Of a stretch of 64,000 bases of DNA, positions 31,696 through 42,900 are shown piece after piece. Below the pieces are notes generated by a model that saw nothing but the letters and a program-made list of their open reading frames with translations, did not search any database and was not told the origin of the DNA. The number at the start of each line of letters is the position of its first letter. Position 1 is the stretch's first letter. Origin of the DNA: Corella eumyota (taxonomy: Eukaryota > Chordata > Ascidiacea > Phlebobranchia > Corellidae); assembly GCA_963082875.1 (NCBI GenBank), contig OY720103.1, positions 5,828,001 to 5,892,000 of the forward strand. Reading direction: 5' to 3'. A program made the translations under genes and the position numbers.

Positions 31696-34457
31696 ATGTC
31701 AGAAGCAGGTGATGCAGCATGTCCAGAAGTCAGAACTGGGACTGCGTTGGACGGTAGACTATCATTTTATTTTTTACTTTTTTTGGTTTTAATTTTTCTT
31801 GATGTATGCAAAAAGGGGTCACACACTTTAAACTTATACTACTTGATTTTTTTGGCGATGATTTTGCTTTTACTTTAACTGAGGTCTTACTTTTTTATAT
31901 GCCCTACTTTAATAGGAAAACCGGTAACGTGGTGTAGTGGTAAGAACACTTGCTATACCATCAAGACGTCGTGGGTTTAATTCCCACTACTCTCGTGCTG
32001 TAGCGCCCTTGAGTAAGGCGCTATAAACGGTATAAAATCCTGCTGAGCCAGCACTTAATCAGCAGCATAATCACCGGGCAGTTATAATATATTTAATATC
32101 CCAAATCTTAAGGGCTGAAAAGGTATTACAATTTTGTATTTAAATTTAATTAAATTTTTCAGGCAAAACCACCGAAATTCTGCAAGAGAAACCATTGCCA
32201 GTCAAAACGCAATCAGAAGAAATGAAAACTCAATTAGAAAAAGCTGTTAAGTTCGACAATTTAAAATCGTGCAGTTCTAATGTGTTGGACCCAATTGGAA
32301 ACGTAACAGCCTATCGAAAAACGCCACACAAGGAGAAAGTACAATCTCCTACACAAAATAACATTACTGTGGAATTACATGCCGACGAAAACGACCCATT
32401 CGAGGTACTGGCAAAGAGCGTTGTAAACGCTGTCATCAAATCGGCACTTGCTTACGCTTTAGCGGCAAACAACATTCATAATAGTCTACATGCAATGCAA
32501 ATACCGTCGAGTTCCTGTGAAAAAACGTCGTCAGGTGAGTTTCAATTGGTGGCGTGGCGTAATGGTAAAGTGACTTAGCATTACATAATGTTCTAGCACC
32601 TTTGAGTAAAAGATTATATCTTGCAGCAACTTTTGTTTTACCTTATATTGGGAGAATTAACAGGCAATATAATCGATAATGTCTTAAACTAAAAAAGTTA
32701 ATTCGAGATTTGGATCACAAAAAACGGATGTAATTTTATATTTAGCCTGTTAAGTCGGCCATCTAAAATAAATAAATACAAACGCATATAAAACGCATAT
32801 CGTAACCACAACCTTTACTACGCCAGTATTGCCATTACCCCGGCCTTGAATTTCAATCTCCAGGAATATCTTGAAAAAATTCCAACCAGATAAAAGCTTT
32901 AAATTAACAAATGTATAGATTATACCGGCCCACGTATACCAAAATAGTCTTGCGAAACAGCGGCCGCGTGACCTACACATAATAAACACATTTTAATCAG
33001 ATTAAAACCGTTTTTGTTTTTTTAATATAAAAAAAAGAACGCGTGCAATATTTTACGAAGTATTTTCTAAATTAGATAATCGCTTGCGTCATCGCAGTCG
33101 TCCGTAAACTATTCTGACGCCATGGTCACCTTTTGTTAACCATATGACGTCATCTTGACCTTTATACAGCTCTTTAAGATTAATGGCAGTATGTTTTACC
33201 AGATTATGGGAGCGTTTCGACCGATGAAGAAAACGACATGACCACAGAAGAAGAATATATTGCTCAATATATTACTGGTCTCCTTAATGACGTTGTTAGC
33301 ACTATTGAACGTAAAAAGCGACAGGATTGCCTGCGCGAAGAGTTCAGAAAACAAGGCATTAAGATTGTCTCGCTCGATCCAGTGGTCGTAAGCAGAGAAG
33401 TGGAAGAGTCGGAAAGCGAACGAACTGTAACTAATGCGACAGCCACGAGCAGTGATACGGGATCTGGTAACATATTTTTCAACTTAATTTTAAAACTATT
33501 CGGGGTATGGTTTATTAGTTATGGCATTGAGCAACCGAGAAGTTTTGAGTTTAAACCCCACCGACGCCACACTTTTCGTCCTTGATCCCGGCGTTTACGG
33601 ATAACATAAACACGCCACAACACCACACTCCCTTTTTTCAATAAATATATATAAATCTATTATCTCAACGGATTGTAAGCCGAAGGGTTTTGAGATTAAT
33701 CCACCTAATTGACACACTACCAGACTTTGAGTCGGAAATTTACTGCTAGCTTAAACACGTCACAATAGCACTTCCTGTATAACACTTCCTGTCCCCAAAA
33801 ATAAAAAAATATACAAAGTGATTAGAAATTAAGTTTAAAAGGCAAGCATAGTACTCAATAACGGAAATCAAAACTTAAATAATTTTTTCCATTACGTTGT
33901 ACATTAAATATAAAAACTTTTCGGTTGAGAATAAGTTAAAACTTTATGTTTATTGTTTATTTTAATTTTTTGAACGTGTTTATGCATTATCTTTTGAATG
34001 CGCATTACTACTGTTATTATGACTTCTAAAAACTGAGTTACCACTGTAACTATGGGCAAAAAGTAGTAAATTTATAGTGGTATTACTACTAGTGTCAATA
34101 GTAGTAAGAATGGGTATATGTGTTATAGCTACTGTACGCATTTTAGAGTTGCCCGTCTTTGCGTGCGCCGTCAGAAAATTGCATATTAATATAACACTGT
34201 TTTAATATTCAAAATTTCTTAAAGGTCATAAGTGCGCCTTTTCCCTTTATTAATTTCCTACCTAACAAAAAAATGCAAACATCATGTAATAATTATTACA
34301 TTACTACCACATTTTTATTACAGAAGAGACGATGGTCGCCAATACCTCAAACTCTTCACTGGAATGGGATAACTTCGACTTAGATGCAAAGAAATCTCTT
34401 CTGCCAGGTTGTAAGGTCAACGAAATAATTACCAGACCTCTCTTGCATAACCAATAA
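31696..34457 (+). CDS. Small protein with two AKAP-like helices, 275 aa
   Basis: Four exons: 31696-31753, 32163-32534, 33203-33466, 34324-34457; all junctions are phase 1 with GT-AG sites. The protein is acidic and hydrophilic, with no signal or membrane segment. Residues 103-114 (AKSVVNAVIKSA, within DPFEVLAKSVVNAVIK) and 167-178 (ITGLLNDVVSTI, within EEYIAQYITGLLNDVVSTIE) both fit the published RII-anchoring pattern of A-kinase anchoring proteins (two pairs of small hydrophobics with 3-4 spacing). The first resembles the high-affinity peptide AKAP-IS. If real, it would tether PKA regulatory subunits. The start ATG follows an acceptor-like TTTTTGTAATATAG, so a further 5' exon or a trans-spliced leader is possible. 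The 3' end could instead splice at CCAG|GTTGTA; I chose the in-frame TAA. Family unknown. Confidence 0.65.
31920..32108 (+). repeat. SINE-A copy, tail lost
   Basis: ACCGGTAACGTGGTGTAGTG through AGCACTTAATCAGCAGCATA to TTTAATATCCCAAATC, where it stops. It lies in intron 1 of the AKAP-like gene. Confidence 0.85.
32548..32640 (+). repeat. Decayed SINE-A head next to a donor site
   Basis: GGTGGCGTGGCGTAATGGTA, then TTCTAGCACCTTTGAGTAAA, starting 14 bp after the exon 2 end of the AKAP-like gene. Confidence 0.5.
33490..33650 (+). repeat. SINE-B copy, near full length
   Basis: ATTCGGGGTATGGTTTATTA (head start), TAAACCCCACCGACGCCACA, CCCGGCGTTTACGGATAAC and CCTTTTTTCAATAAATATAT. It lies 24 bp after an exon end of the AKAP-like gene. 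Confidence 0.75.
33660..33810 (+). repeat. Second, decayed SINE-B copy in tandem
   Basis: GGATTGTAAGCCGAAGGGTT, CTTAAACACGTCACAATAGC and ACTTCCTGTCCCCAAAAAT follow the previous copy directly. Confidence 0.55.
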
Positions 34458-34609
34458 CATAGTTTTACTATTTTTTAACCTCGTTTCGTTTATTCGTTAT
34501 TTTTTAGTCCTATATTTTTTCTTGAATACACTAGTATACCAAGTGTACCGTTTTGATTTACTTTTTGTAACAATTTACAGACAGTCAAAAAGTATTAATA
34601 AATTTAGAC

Positions 34610-34820
34610 AGAACAATATTTTTTTCCAAAACCTAATGTTTCGAAAACGACATTTTACCAAAATTTGAGTCAACATTTTTAAGGGTAGCAGTTATTAATG
34701 AATTTTTTTCTAAGATCAAGGGTAAGAGGGGGTTAACAGAAAATACCCCACTGTCGCTAATATTGCGTTTTCGCTCAAATGCCGTTTTGGTAGAATAATT
34801 TTCGGGTATAAGATGGTAGG
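34610..34820. repeat. MITE-C copy
   Basis: GAAAACGACATTTTACCAAA at the left; GGTAGAATAATTTTCGGGTA at the right. Confidence 0.6.
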
Positions 34821-35879
34821 TAGCCATACAAGCCGTTATAATATAACTGATTATTAAAAAGCTCAAAAATATGGCACCAAAACTCGAGTTAATATTTGTT
34901 ACCCAGTCTAGAGTTGTATTTAGCCGGTTTTGAATATTACCGCCCGAGTTATAATTCCTTATTATTAACATGTATTGGTTACCTTAAATAGCGCTACGAC
35001 ATGGAAGCGCTAGAGATCAGTCTAAGTCCCCATATAGTAAAACTAAATAACAAAGCTTTAATACTGCGATACACAAGCATATTAAAAAAAATTACCAAAT
35101 TTAAATAAAAAATCCCTTTTTTGTTGCGTAAAATTAAAAAAATTAAAGGTTTTATTTTTTTATTTAGTAATATAATAAACAATGGAACTACGAAAAAAAT
35201 TGTTTTTAAACCTGTACGTTAACATACATGCAAAATATCAAAAATTAGGTATTTTTTTTTTTAATAAATCAGTACCAAAAGATATGGTGAATTCAAATAT
35301 AATTTTTTAAGATTAATGAAAAAATAATATTTTACTGTTTTATATAATAAGCCTTGAATATACCTATTTTTAAAAGTCATTTTAAATTTTTTGTAATTTT
35401 TTTTTATAAATAAATAAAATTTTTAGTTTTATATAATGTAATTAAAAATATGCGGAATTTCAAAATAAAATTAAGCTTTCATAACAGCATAATTTTCCAA
35501 ATTTGAATAATTAACAAAATTCTTATTTTTCTTCTTTTCTTGTATTATCAAGCCTAAAAAATAAAATATTAAATTACGACCAAGCAAAAATAAAAAAAAA
35601 CGAATAAAATATTACGATGTTTATTTTACAATAAACGTGTTTAACTATCATACTAACTTTTTTTTTTTTTTAAATTTAAAAACGCGGTAAAAGTGTTTAT
35701 TATGAGTTGTATTACTATAAGCAATCATGGAATGAGTAATATCACAAAATTCCGATTAAAACACTCAACGCCGTAATCTTATTAACATAACCTTATCTAA
35801 TTGGCAAGGTAAAAGCAAACACGCAATAGTGGGCGTAGCAAAAATTTGATAAACCGAATCGACTGAAATTAAAAAAATC

Positions 35880-36035
35880 CGGTAGTGTGGTTATACCAGT
35901 GATGAAAACAGACTACAAGTCGAAAGGTCTAGGGTTTGAGCTGCACCAATGCCACACTATTTGCCCTTAAACCCGGCGTTTACGGATAGCTTAAACACGT
36001 CCCAACAAAACACCCTTTGACTGTATATTTAGGCA
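35880..36035 (+). repeat. SINE-B copy, full head and body
   Basis: CCGGTAGTGTGGTTATACCA, CAGACTACAAGTCGAAAGGT, TTTGAGCTGCACCAATGCCA, CCCGGCGTTTACGGATAGCT and CCCAACAAAACACCCTTTG. A useful reference copy for the family. Confidence 0.85.
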
Positions 36036-36175
36036 AAATTATCACCTTAAGATATACGAAATAAAATATAAAGTTTTTAATAATGAATTTGTTTGGAAAA
36101 AACGCCAAACTAATTTTAAACTTATTTTTTTGTCATTTTTTTAAATTATTTGTAAAAAATCGGTAGCTGCTCAAA

Positions 36176-36400
36176 AGACCGAAAACTGTTTGACCGAATG
36201 AACATTTGCCGGAAACTTAAAATTTTAAAAACGACAATTTAAAAAAATTTTAAGCCAACATTTTTCAGAAATTAGAGCCCTAAGGAAGAGTTATAGTACA
36301 TTAAAATTCCTTTTTGTTGTTCAAATTGCATTTTTAAACATATTGTTTTACAGTCAATTGGTTTTCGACTAAATGATACTAATTTAGTACAAAATCTTTT
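36176..36400. repeat. MITE-C copy
   Basis: AAGACCGAAAACTGTTTGAC, CCGAATGAACATTTGCCGG; right half weak (GGTTTTCGACTAAATG). Confidence 0.65.
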
Positions 36401-36697
36401 ATACATAATATAAGAAAATCATTTTTTTATTGTTTTGTTAATACGAATTAACTAAAAATTTACCCAGTTCACTAAAATGTATAACAGCCTACCAAAATTG
36501 GGCTAACCACTAACAAGAACTTAAAAATAATATTACTTGCTACTCACGTGACATAGTCTTTTATAACGTATTTTCGTAGGCAGAATTACAAAAATTTTTG
36601 TGTAGGCTGCGTTGAATTAAATAACTCACATTTTAATCAAAAAAAAACCTTTTTTATTTTTTTTATAGGACCAACGCATTGTTTTCTAATTTTAGGT

Positions 36698-36902
36698 ATT
36701 CGCCCATATAACCGAATAAACAATAACCAGAAAACCAAAATCTTCAAAATCAACTTTTTACCAAAATTTAAATTTAAGCCAGTATTAATTATCCAGAAGA
36801 GGTTAAAGGTTAAAAGGGGTAAAAATTGCCCCACTGTCAGTGAAACAGCGTTTTCGGTCAAATATTTACTCGGTAAAAATCGTTTTTGGTAATGAAACAG
36901 CA
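36698..36902. repeat. MITE-C copy 48 bp from ATG9 end
   Basis: CGCCCATATAACCGAATAAAC at the left, cut here as CCCATATAACCGAATAAAC; TCGTTTTTGGTAATGAAAC at the right. Confidence 0.65.
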
Positions 36903-36948
36903 TTCGCTTTATTTAAAAAAAGAAAAAAAATTGCTACAAAATAAAGAT

Positions 36949-36954
36949 TTTATT
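36949..36954 (-). terminator. Poly(A) signal overlapping ATG9 stop codon
   Basis: Minus strand CAATAAAATC: the stop codon TAA (36952-36950) lies inside the AATAAA hexamer. T-rich and TTTTGTAG sequence follows, as expected downstream of a cleavage site. Confidence 0.55.
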
Positions 36955-39900
36955 GAAATCTCACCCTAGGAGGTTGGTATTCGTAAGATTTATTCTTATT
37001 TTCTTCTGCGGCAATTACTGATCTAGATTCGTCCCCGACCTACATACAAGTTCAATGTAATATTAGTGGCGCAGTTGAGTAGTTAAAGACACTAGGTATT
37101 ACCACACAAGGCCATGGGTTCGAATCCCACTACTTTCATTTAATTGCGCAGTTTTGCCAGGTTGGTTGTATGAAAATATGGCAAAGGCTACTTTACCATT
37201 TTTTGTTTAATTAATTTAAAATTTACGTAATGGATTTTTTGTTAACGAAATATTAACATTGACTACTAAAATAATAAAATATTTAAATAAACGAGAATAT
37301 AAAATTCCATTTTTAACGAGTTACTTTATCGTAGAATTTTTGAAATTTATATTTAATTAAAGTAAAAATAATTTTTTTTTAAATAATTATCATTCTTCTA
37401 AAAAAAAGCTATCCCACGCCTTTGAAAGACAAATTAAAAAAAAAAGAATTTAATAATTTTAAAATTTTTTAAAAAATTACCAACAACTAAAAAAAATAAA
37501 AAAATTACCTCGGTATCCATTAAGTGAAATTCGCCCGGCGCTGCGTCACTATCTGACGACATGACGTCATCATCAAAATGACTGTGCGCCTCTAGCGGCG
37601 GGTGAACATCGACGGTCAAAAAAGGCGACTGCTTTGAAACCTCTTCCTGCCCGAAATTTCGACCGAAAACGTCCTCGCGTTTTAGGGTTGCTGTTGCAGC
37701 GTAACCGGACCCGGGTTTCCGGTCCCATTCGGGTTCCTTTGGGCGCGTGGAGTGGCTGGGTCCGGATAAGTTTCCGGCGTTTTCCGAATCTTGTATTGTT
37801 TCCCACATCAATCGTGCGTGTTGATCGTTTATACGTTGATGATGTAGCTAAATTGAAAAATAAAAGTCAACGACTGTCCTATTTATAGCCCTACAAAACA
37901 AATTAAACTGCCGTTTGTGGTGCCCAAGCAAATTATCACAATCTTTTATTTGTTGCTAGTTTCGACCATGGTTGGACAAATCAATGATTATCATAAAGCG
38001 AGCTATAAAATAGTCAATGTATAATTGAGCTTAACAACGAGCCATAAATAATATAAATATGACAAATTTAAAGGCCTTGACAATTAAAATGCCGACCAAA
38101 GGGAAAGCAATGTTCTAGTTGAAATAATACAACAAATTTTGTAGTTGAAGATGCCATGTTTAATACCATAACAATTTAAGCCAAAATACAATAAAAATAA
38201 AATAAAATAGCAGAAGAATTACCTCGTGCATGTACAAGGCGCTGACGCTCATTTCGATTTGGGCAACATCGTGACGTAACTCGCTATGGTTGAATGCGCT
38301 TTGCAAACCGCCCGGGCGTAACGACTGGCTCTGATGAATGCATTCTTGCAGCGACCCTTTAAAAACATAATTTTATTTTAAATTTTTTTTTATAAATTTT
38401 TATCACATAGAGTAACAACTGTTACCCTGGCCCAGTCTTAAGTTGCCTTTAATAGTTTGAGATCAATATAATTGCCCAATAATTATGCTGCTGATTAAGT
38501 TCTGGCTCAGCAAGAGTTTAACCGTTTATAGCGCCTTACTCAAGGGCGCTACAGAATGGAAACAGTTGGAATCGAGCCCACGACCTTAAGTAGTGTAGCA
38601 AGTGTTATAACTAGTATACCACACACTTAAAAGAATTAAATGCGCTTTTTTTGTATATTTTTATAGCGTCTTGTGGGATTCGAACAAACAACCTCACGCT
38701 GTAAGTCAAGTGTTGTTACCACTACACCACAAAGCTCTTTTATTCTACGCGAATTGATATTTTTTATTGAAAATATTATTAATCAGTAACCAATATTATT
38801 ATAGTATTACAAAACCAGTTGTGCCAAAATGCAATAACATGCATTAAGACTAGCATGTTTATTTAACAAAAACATTAAAAAGTGCTAGATTATTATTATT
38901 AAAAGCCTTTTTTATGTTACCTTGATGTGAAAGTATGCTTGATACTAAGCCATCGTTGTTGCCCTCAAGCGGACCTTCGCTCGCCTGTGCTCCTTTCACA
39001 AATCCCGTGCGGTGGCGCTGTGGAGCAGAAACACCTAAATCACGACAGGTGTTTTAAATGAATTTTTGTAAAGCAATATTGTGTAAATGGGTTCTGATTT
39101 TGACCCATTCGTAATGTGGGTTGAACCAGAAACCAAAAACCTTTTTTAACCAGTACGCTATACTACCATATATGCTAACATTATTAATATTACAAAGAAA
39201 TTAAGGTATGCTATACATAATGAAGCTCAACCAATATATATAAATGTTCGATAAAAGGAGTCCAAAATAAAACAACTGCCGTTTGTGGTGCGCAGGTAAA
39301 TTACCACAAACGAACATTGACTTAGAAAGGTGACTTATAATGACAATTAAAATACAGCTTGTAAAAATCGATTCTATAAAAAACTTGGCCTAAAACAAGA
39401 AACCACGAATACACGTTAAAAATACGCAAATTTTAAATCTACGTAATGGACTTTTGGTTAGTATAATTATAGTATTGACTACACAAAATAATAACTATTT
39501 TAAATAAACGTAAAAATAAAATTCCTTTAACGAAATTACCTTAGGGTCAAAATTTAAAAATATTTAATTTAAGAAAAGAAAGAAATTTTCCCTAATAATT
39601 ATCGTGCAACTAAAAAAATGTGTCCTACGCATTTGATAAATAAATTTAAACCTAGATTACGCTTCAAGATCATGTGATTCCGTTAACTATTAAAGTTTAG
39701 GCTACATTAAATAACTTGTATACAAGATGTGGTAAAAATAATTAATTAACCATTACTATACTTAAAGTGTTATATTAGAGAGTTTTGCAATTTTGTAAGT
39801 GATGTATATAGCACGTTAGTATGGTTGACAATGAATCACAAAATATCTTTAGAACCTTTAAAAAATGTCTTTGGGACTTACAATTTAATTTTTAAAAAGC

Positions 39901-42900
39901 TGGACAATGATTAATATAAAAAAACAGGTTACCATATTTTTGTGTGACGTAGAAAGTACTAAGTAGCGTAGTAAATGTATACAAGCTAGTACTTTCTACG
40001 TCATCACAAACAGGGCTTCCCTTTTCTTTTTTTTTTAATTAATTTAAATTTTTTTTTAAAGTTGTATAACTTAAAAAGTAGGTGAAATTATTTTAAAATT
40101 AAAATCATTTTTGTGTTCAGTGACACCAACTTTATTAATTTTTGAGTATAAAATATCGCTAATATATGACTTTAATAAACAAAATTAAACAGCAAATTAT
40201 GATATCTACGGGCGCGCCTTTTTCACTACTAATATTTTAGCCCTATTTGACCGGTTACCATTAAATCGGTTGTCGTAAAATCGTCAGAATATCACAAACA
40301 ATGTGTTTTTTTAATTTAAAAAATGCAAAAAATAAATAATTGATTTAAGTAACATGTAATTTTTTTGCTGACGTCATAACACAGTTAATATTACGTTAAC
40401 ACTAAACGCAAAAAATTAACGGAAGTTTAATCCGCTAACGAACAAATGTTCTAACAATTTGTTTACGTTTAAAATTCCGTAATTATAAAAACACGAAAAA
40501 ATTACTGATTATAATTCAAAAAACTTCAAAACAAAATTTTAAGCGGTGTAAAGCTGAGTTTATTATTGGACAAAATGTGAACCACAATTGACCTAAAACT
40601 GGAGTTTTTTTGCAAAGTTTTACGTGGGACAATGAATCATTTTTAAAACAATTAATGATATCACAATTAAAATCTAAATCATCCGACCACGAATAAAAAT
40701 ATCCACAAGTCGTCGAGTTCATAAAAAGAGATTATTTACAAATCCTATTCTTCTCCTATTTACGCTCACAATAAATCGCATTTTACTTAATCACCTAAAC
40801 ACGTGCTATCGCCCGCCGATCAGGTATTTTGAGAAAAAATCCGCCGCAAAAAAATTTAGCAACACGCCGAGCTAGCAACCGCAGCTTATCCCGTTCTGAA
40901 AATTATAGGAAAAAAATTTTTGCGCGTCCACGTTTTGAAAAAAAATCGGAACAGAAAAAATCCAAAGATGAAAATCGTGAAATACTATTAACCTCATAAT
41001 TTAAACAGCACCAAAAATTGCAAGTTTGATCCAAAAATAAGGCGCACCAAAAACAAATAAAAACCAAGTCAAAATTCCTGGAAAAAACACGATTTAATCA
41101 TTACCTCTTAAACAACCAATCAGCGCTTTAATTTTAGCAAGCAATTGTAAACAGCATTGTCGTATCAACCAACGGCAAAAACAGACTTAACCGTGTAAAA
41201 AATTGAACTGGTTTTGAAAACTTTTATCGAATTAGCGGGTAACCGATAAAATAGGAGTCAGTCTTGCAAAATTTATCAACTATAAACTACTCTGGCCAAG
41301 GGAGTTAGTGACGAAAATGTTGGAATTCGTCCTTGTATAACCTTGCGAAAAAACGCATTTATTCTGCAATATTTCATACACAAAAACAAAAAAGGACCCC
41401 CCGTCCCGTCAAGAAAAATTCAAATCGCAACCTTTTACCCAATTTTTTTAATTAACGAATCTTTGATACGTGCCAAAAAAAGTCAGACATCAATAAAGAT
41501 TAAAATTCAACACGCCTTTAACCAGAAGTCATAGATGTTTTAAGATCAAAGCTTGCAAGGATTTGCAAACATCGTCATTATTTCTGCATTTTTGATTTAT
41601 CAAGTGTACATAACAACCATGGGCTTATTCTAACCTTAAAAATTTTGGGCCCAGCCTTCTTTGCTGATTTATCCATTACATAAATATTGACGATTAAAGC
41701 GGGCTAGGCAATACGTTTTTAAGAAGATTAAACATAACAAAATCGCGCAGTACCAGTCGCATTTGATAAATTAAGCGGAAATCTTGGATTGACAATAAAT
41801 ATGATTGTGATGTCATAGTTTATAGTAGCGTGGTAACGCTAAAAAAAACACTGCGCATGCGCGACGGTTTTGTTTAACATTTACTTATTTGAGTGTTTTT
41901 TTTATTAAAATCAAGTTTTCTTTGCAATTTATACGTTCATTATACAGGTAGCGTGATATCTGCCGTAGCATCAAATCACAAGCCAAAGGTTTGGGGTTCG
42001 AGCCGCACCCACACCCCCTCGAAAAAAATGATTTTAACGTCATAGCGATATAAAAAAAAGTCTCGTGTAAAACTTTTGCATTCTGAATAATAAAGTCCTA
42101 AACGATTTTTATTGAACTTTATCCACGAGGCATAGACGTGTTATAAGTTAATGACATTTCGTTTTTGCTGAATTTAAAAAATTAAAAAACAATCCAAAAG
42201 CCGAAAAAGACAAAAACACCTGATCAACAAAAAAATAAAACACCAAAAGCAGCTTAAACTTTAATCAAAATTATAAACAATTTTAGCTGTAAACAGAGCC
42301 AACTCATATCAAAAATTAAACTAAAAAACAAAAAAAAAATTTTTTTGTGTTTAAATATTATATTTTTGCGGAACGGTTGTATTATTTTTTTTCATCTACG
42401 TTTTAGGTAATAGGTTTTTGTATTTTTATTAAAAAAGAATGTGCTGTTTAGACGTATGTATTGGTATCCATTAAAAAACAGACTCAAGGGCAATTATGGT
42501 TGCAAAGGTGGGGCTTAAACCATAAACCTTTCGGCCCGTAGTCCGATGCCATGACCAGTATACCACACTACCGATTTCAATATTGTAATTTTTTTTTTAA
42601 TTTTAAATTACCTTGTTGATAAGACTGGAAATTTTCCTCAGGATTTTCTTTAGAAATTTGTTTTTGGTATTGATTAGGTGACATCATGATGCTGTGAGGT
42701 TGGTGGAATATACTATCCGGCTAAAATAAATTTAAAAATATATATAAAATTTTTATAAGACCAAACACCATTTTTACCGAATAAACGTTTGACCGAAAAC
42801 CAAGTGCCCAAGAACGTCGATTTACCGACAATAGACAGTTTCTATAAAATCTCCTTAACCCTAACCCTAATCAAAAAAATATCCTTTATTTTCAGGAAAA

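Larger units (their letters stand above)
34458..36949. other. Convergent intergenic region, repeats only
   Basis: Between the AKAP-like stop and the ATG9 stop. It holds MITE-C copies (34610-34820, 36176-36400, 36698-36902), a decayed SINE-A piece (about 34880-34960) and a SINE-B (35880-36035). No exon seen. Confidence 0.6.

Noticed and set aside
37634-37888. Plus-strand ORF opposite ATG9 exon 17
   Set aside because: Antisense to a coding exon fixed by phase and by its place in the ATG9 model.
38655-38738. tRNA-Val-like gene (TAC loop)
   Set aside because: Stems are poorly paired and there is no terminator; better read as a SINE head or tRNA pseudogene.
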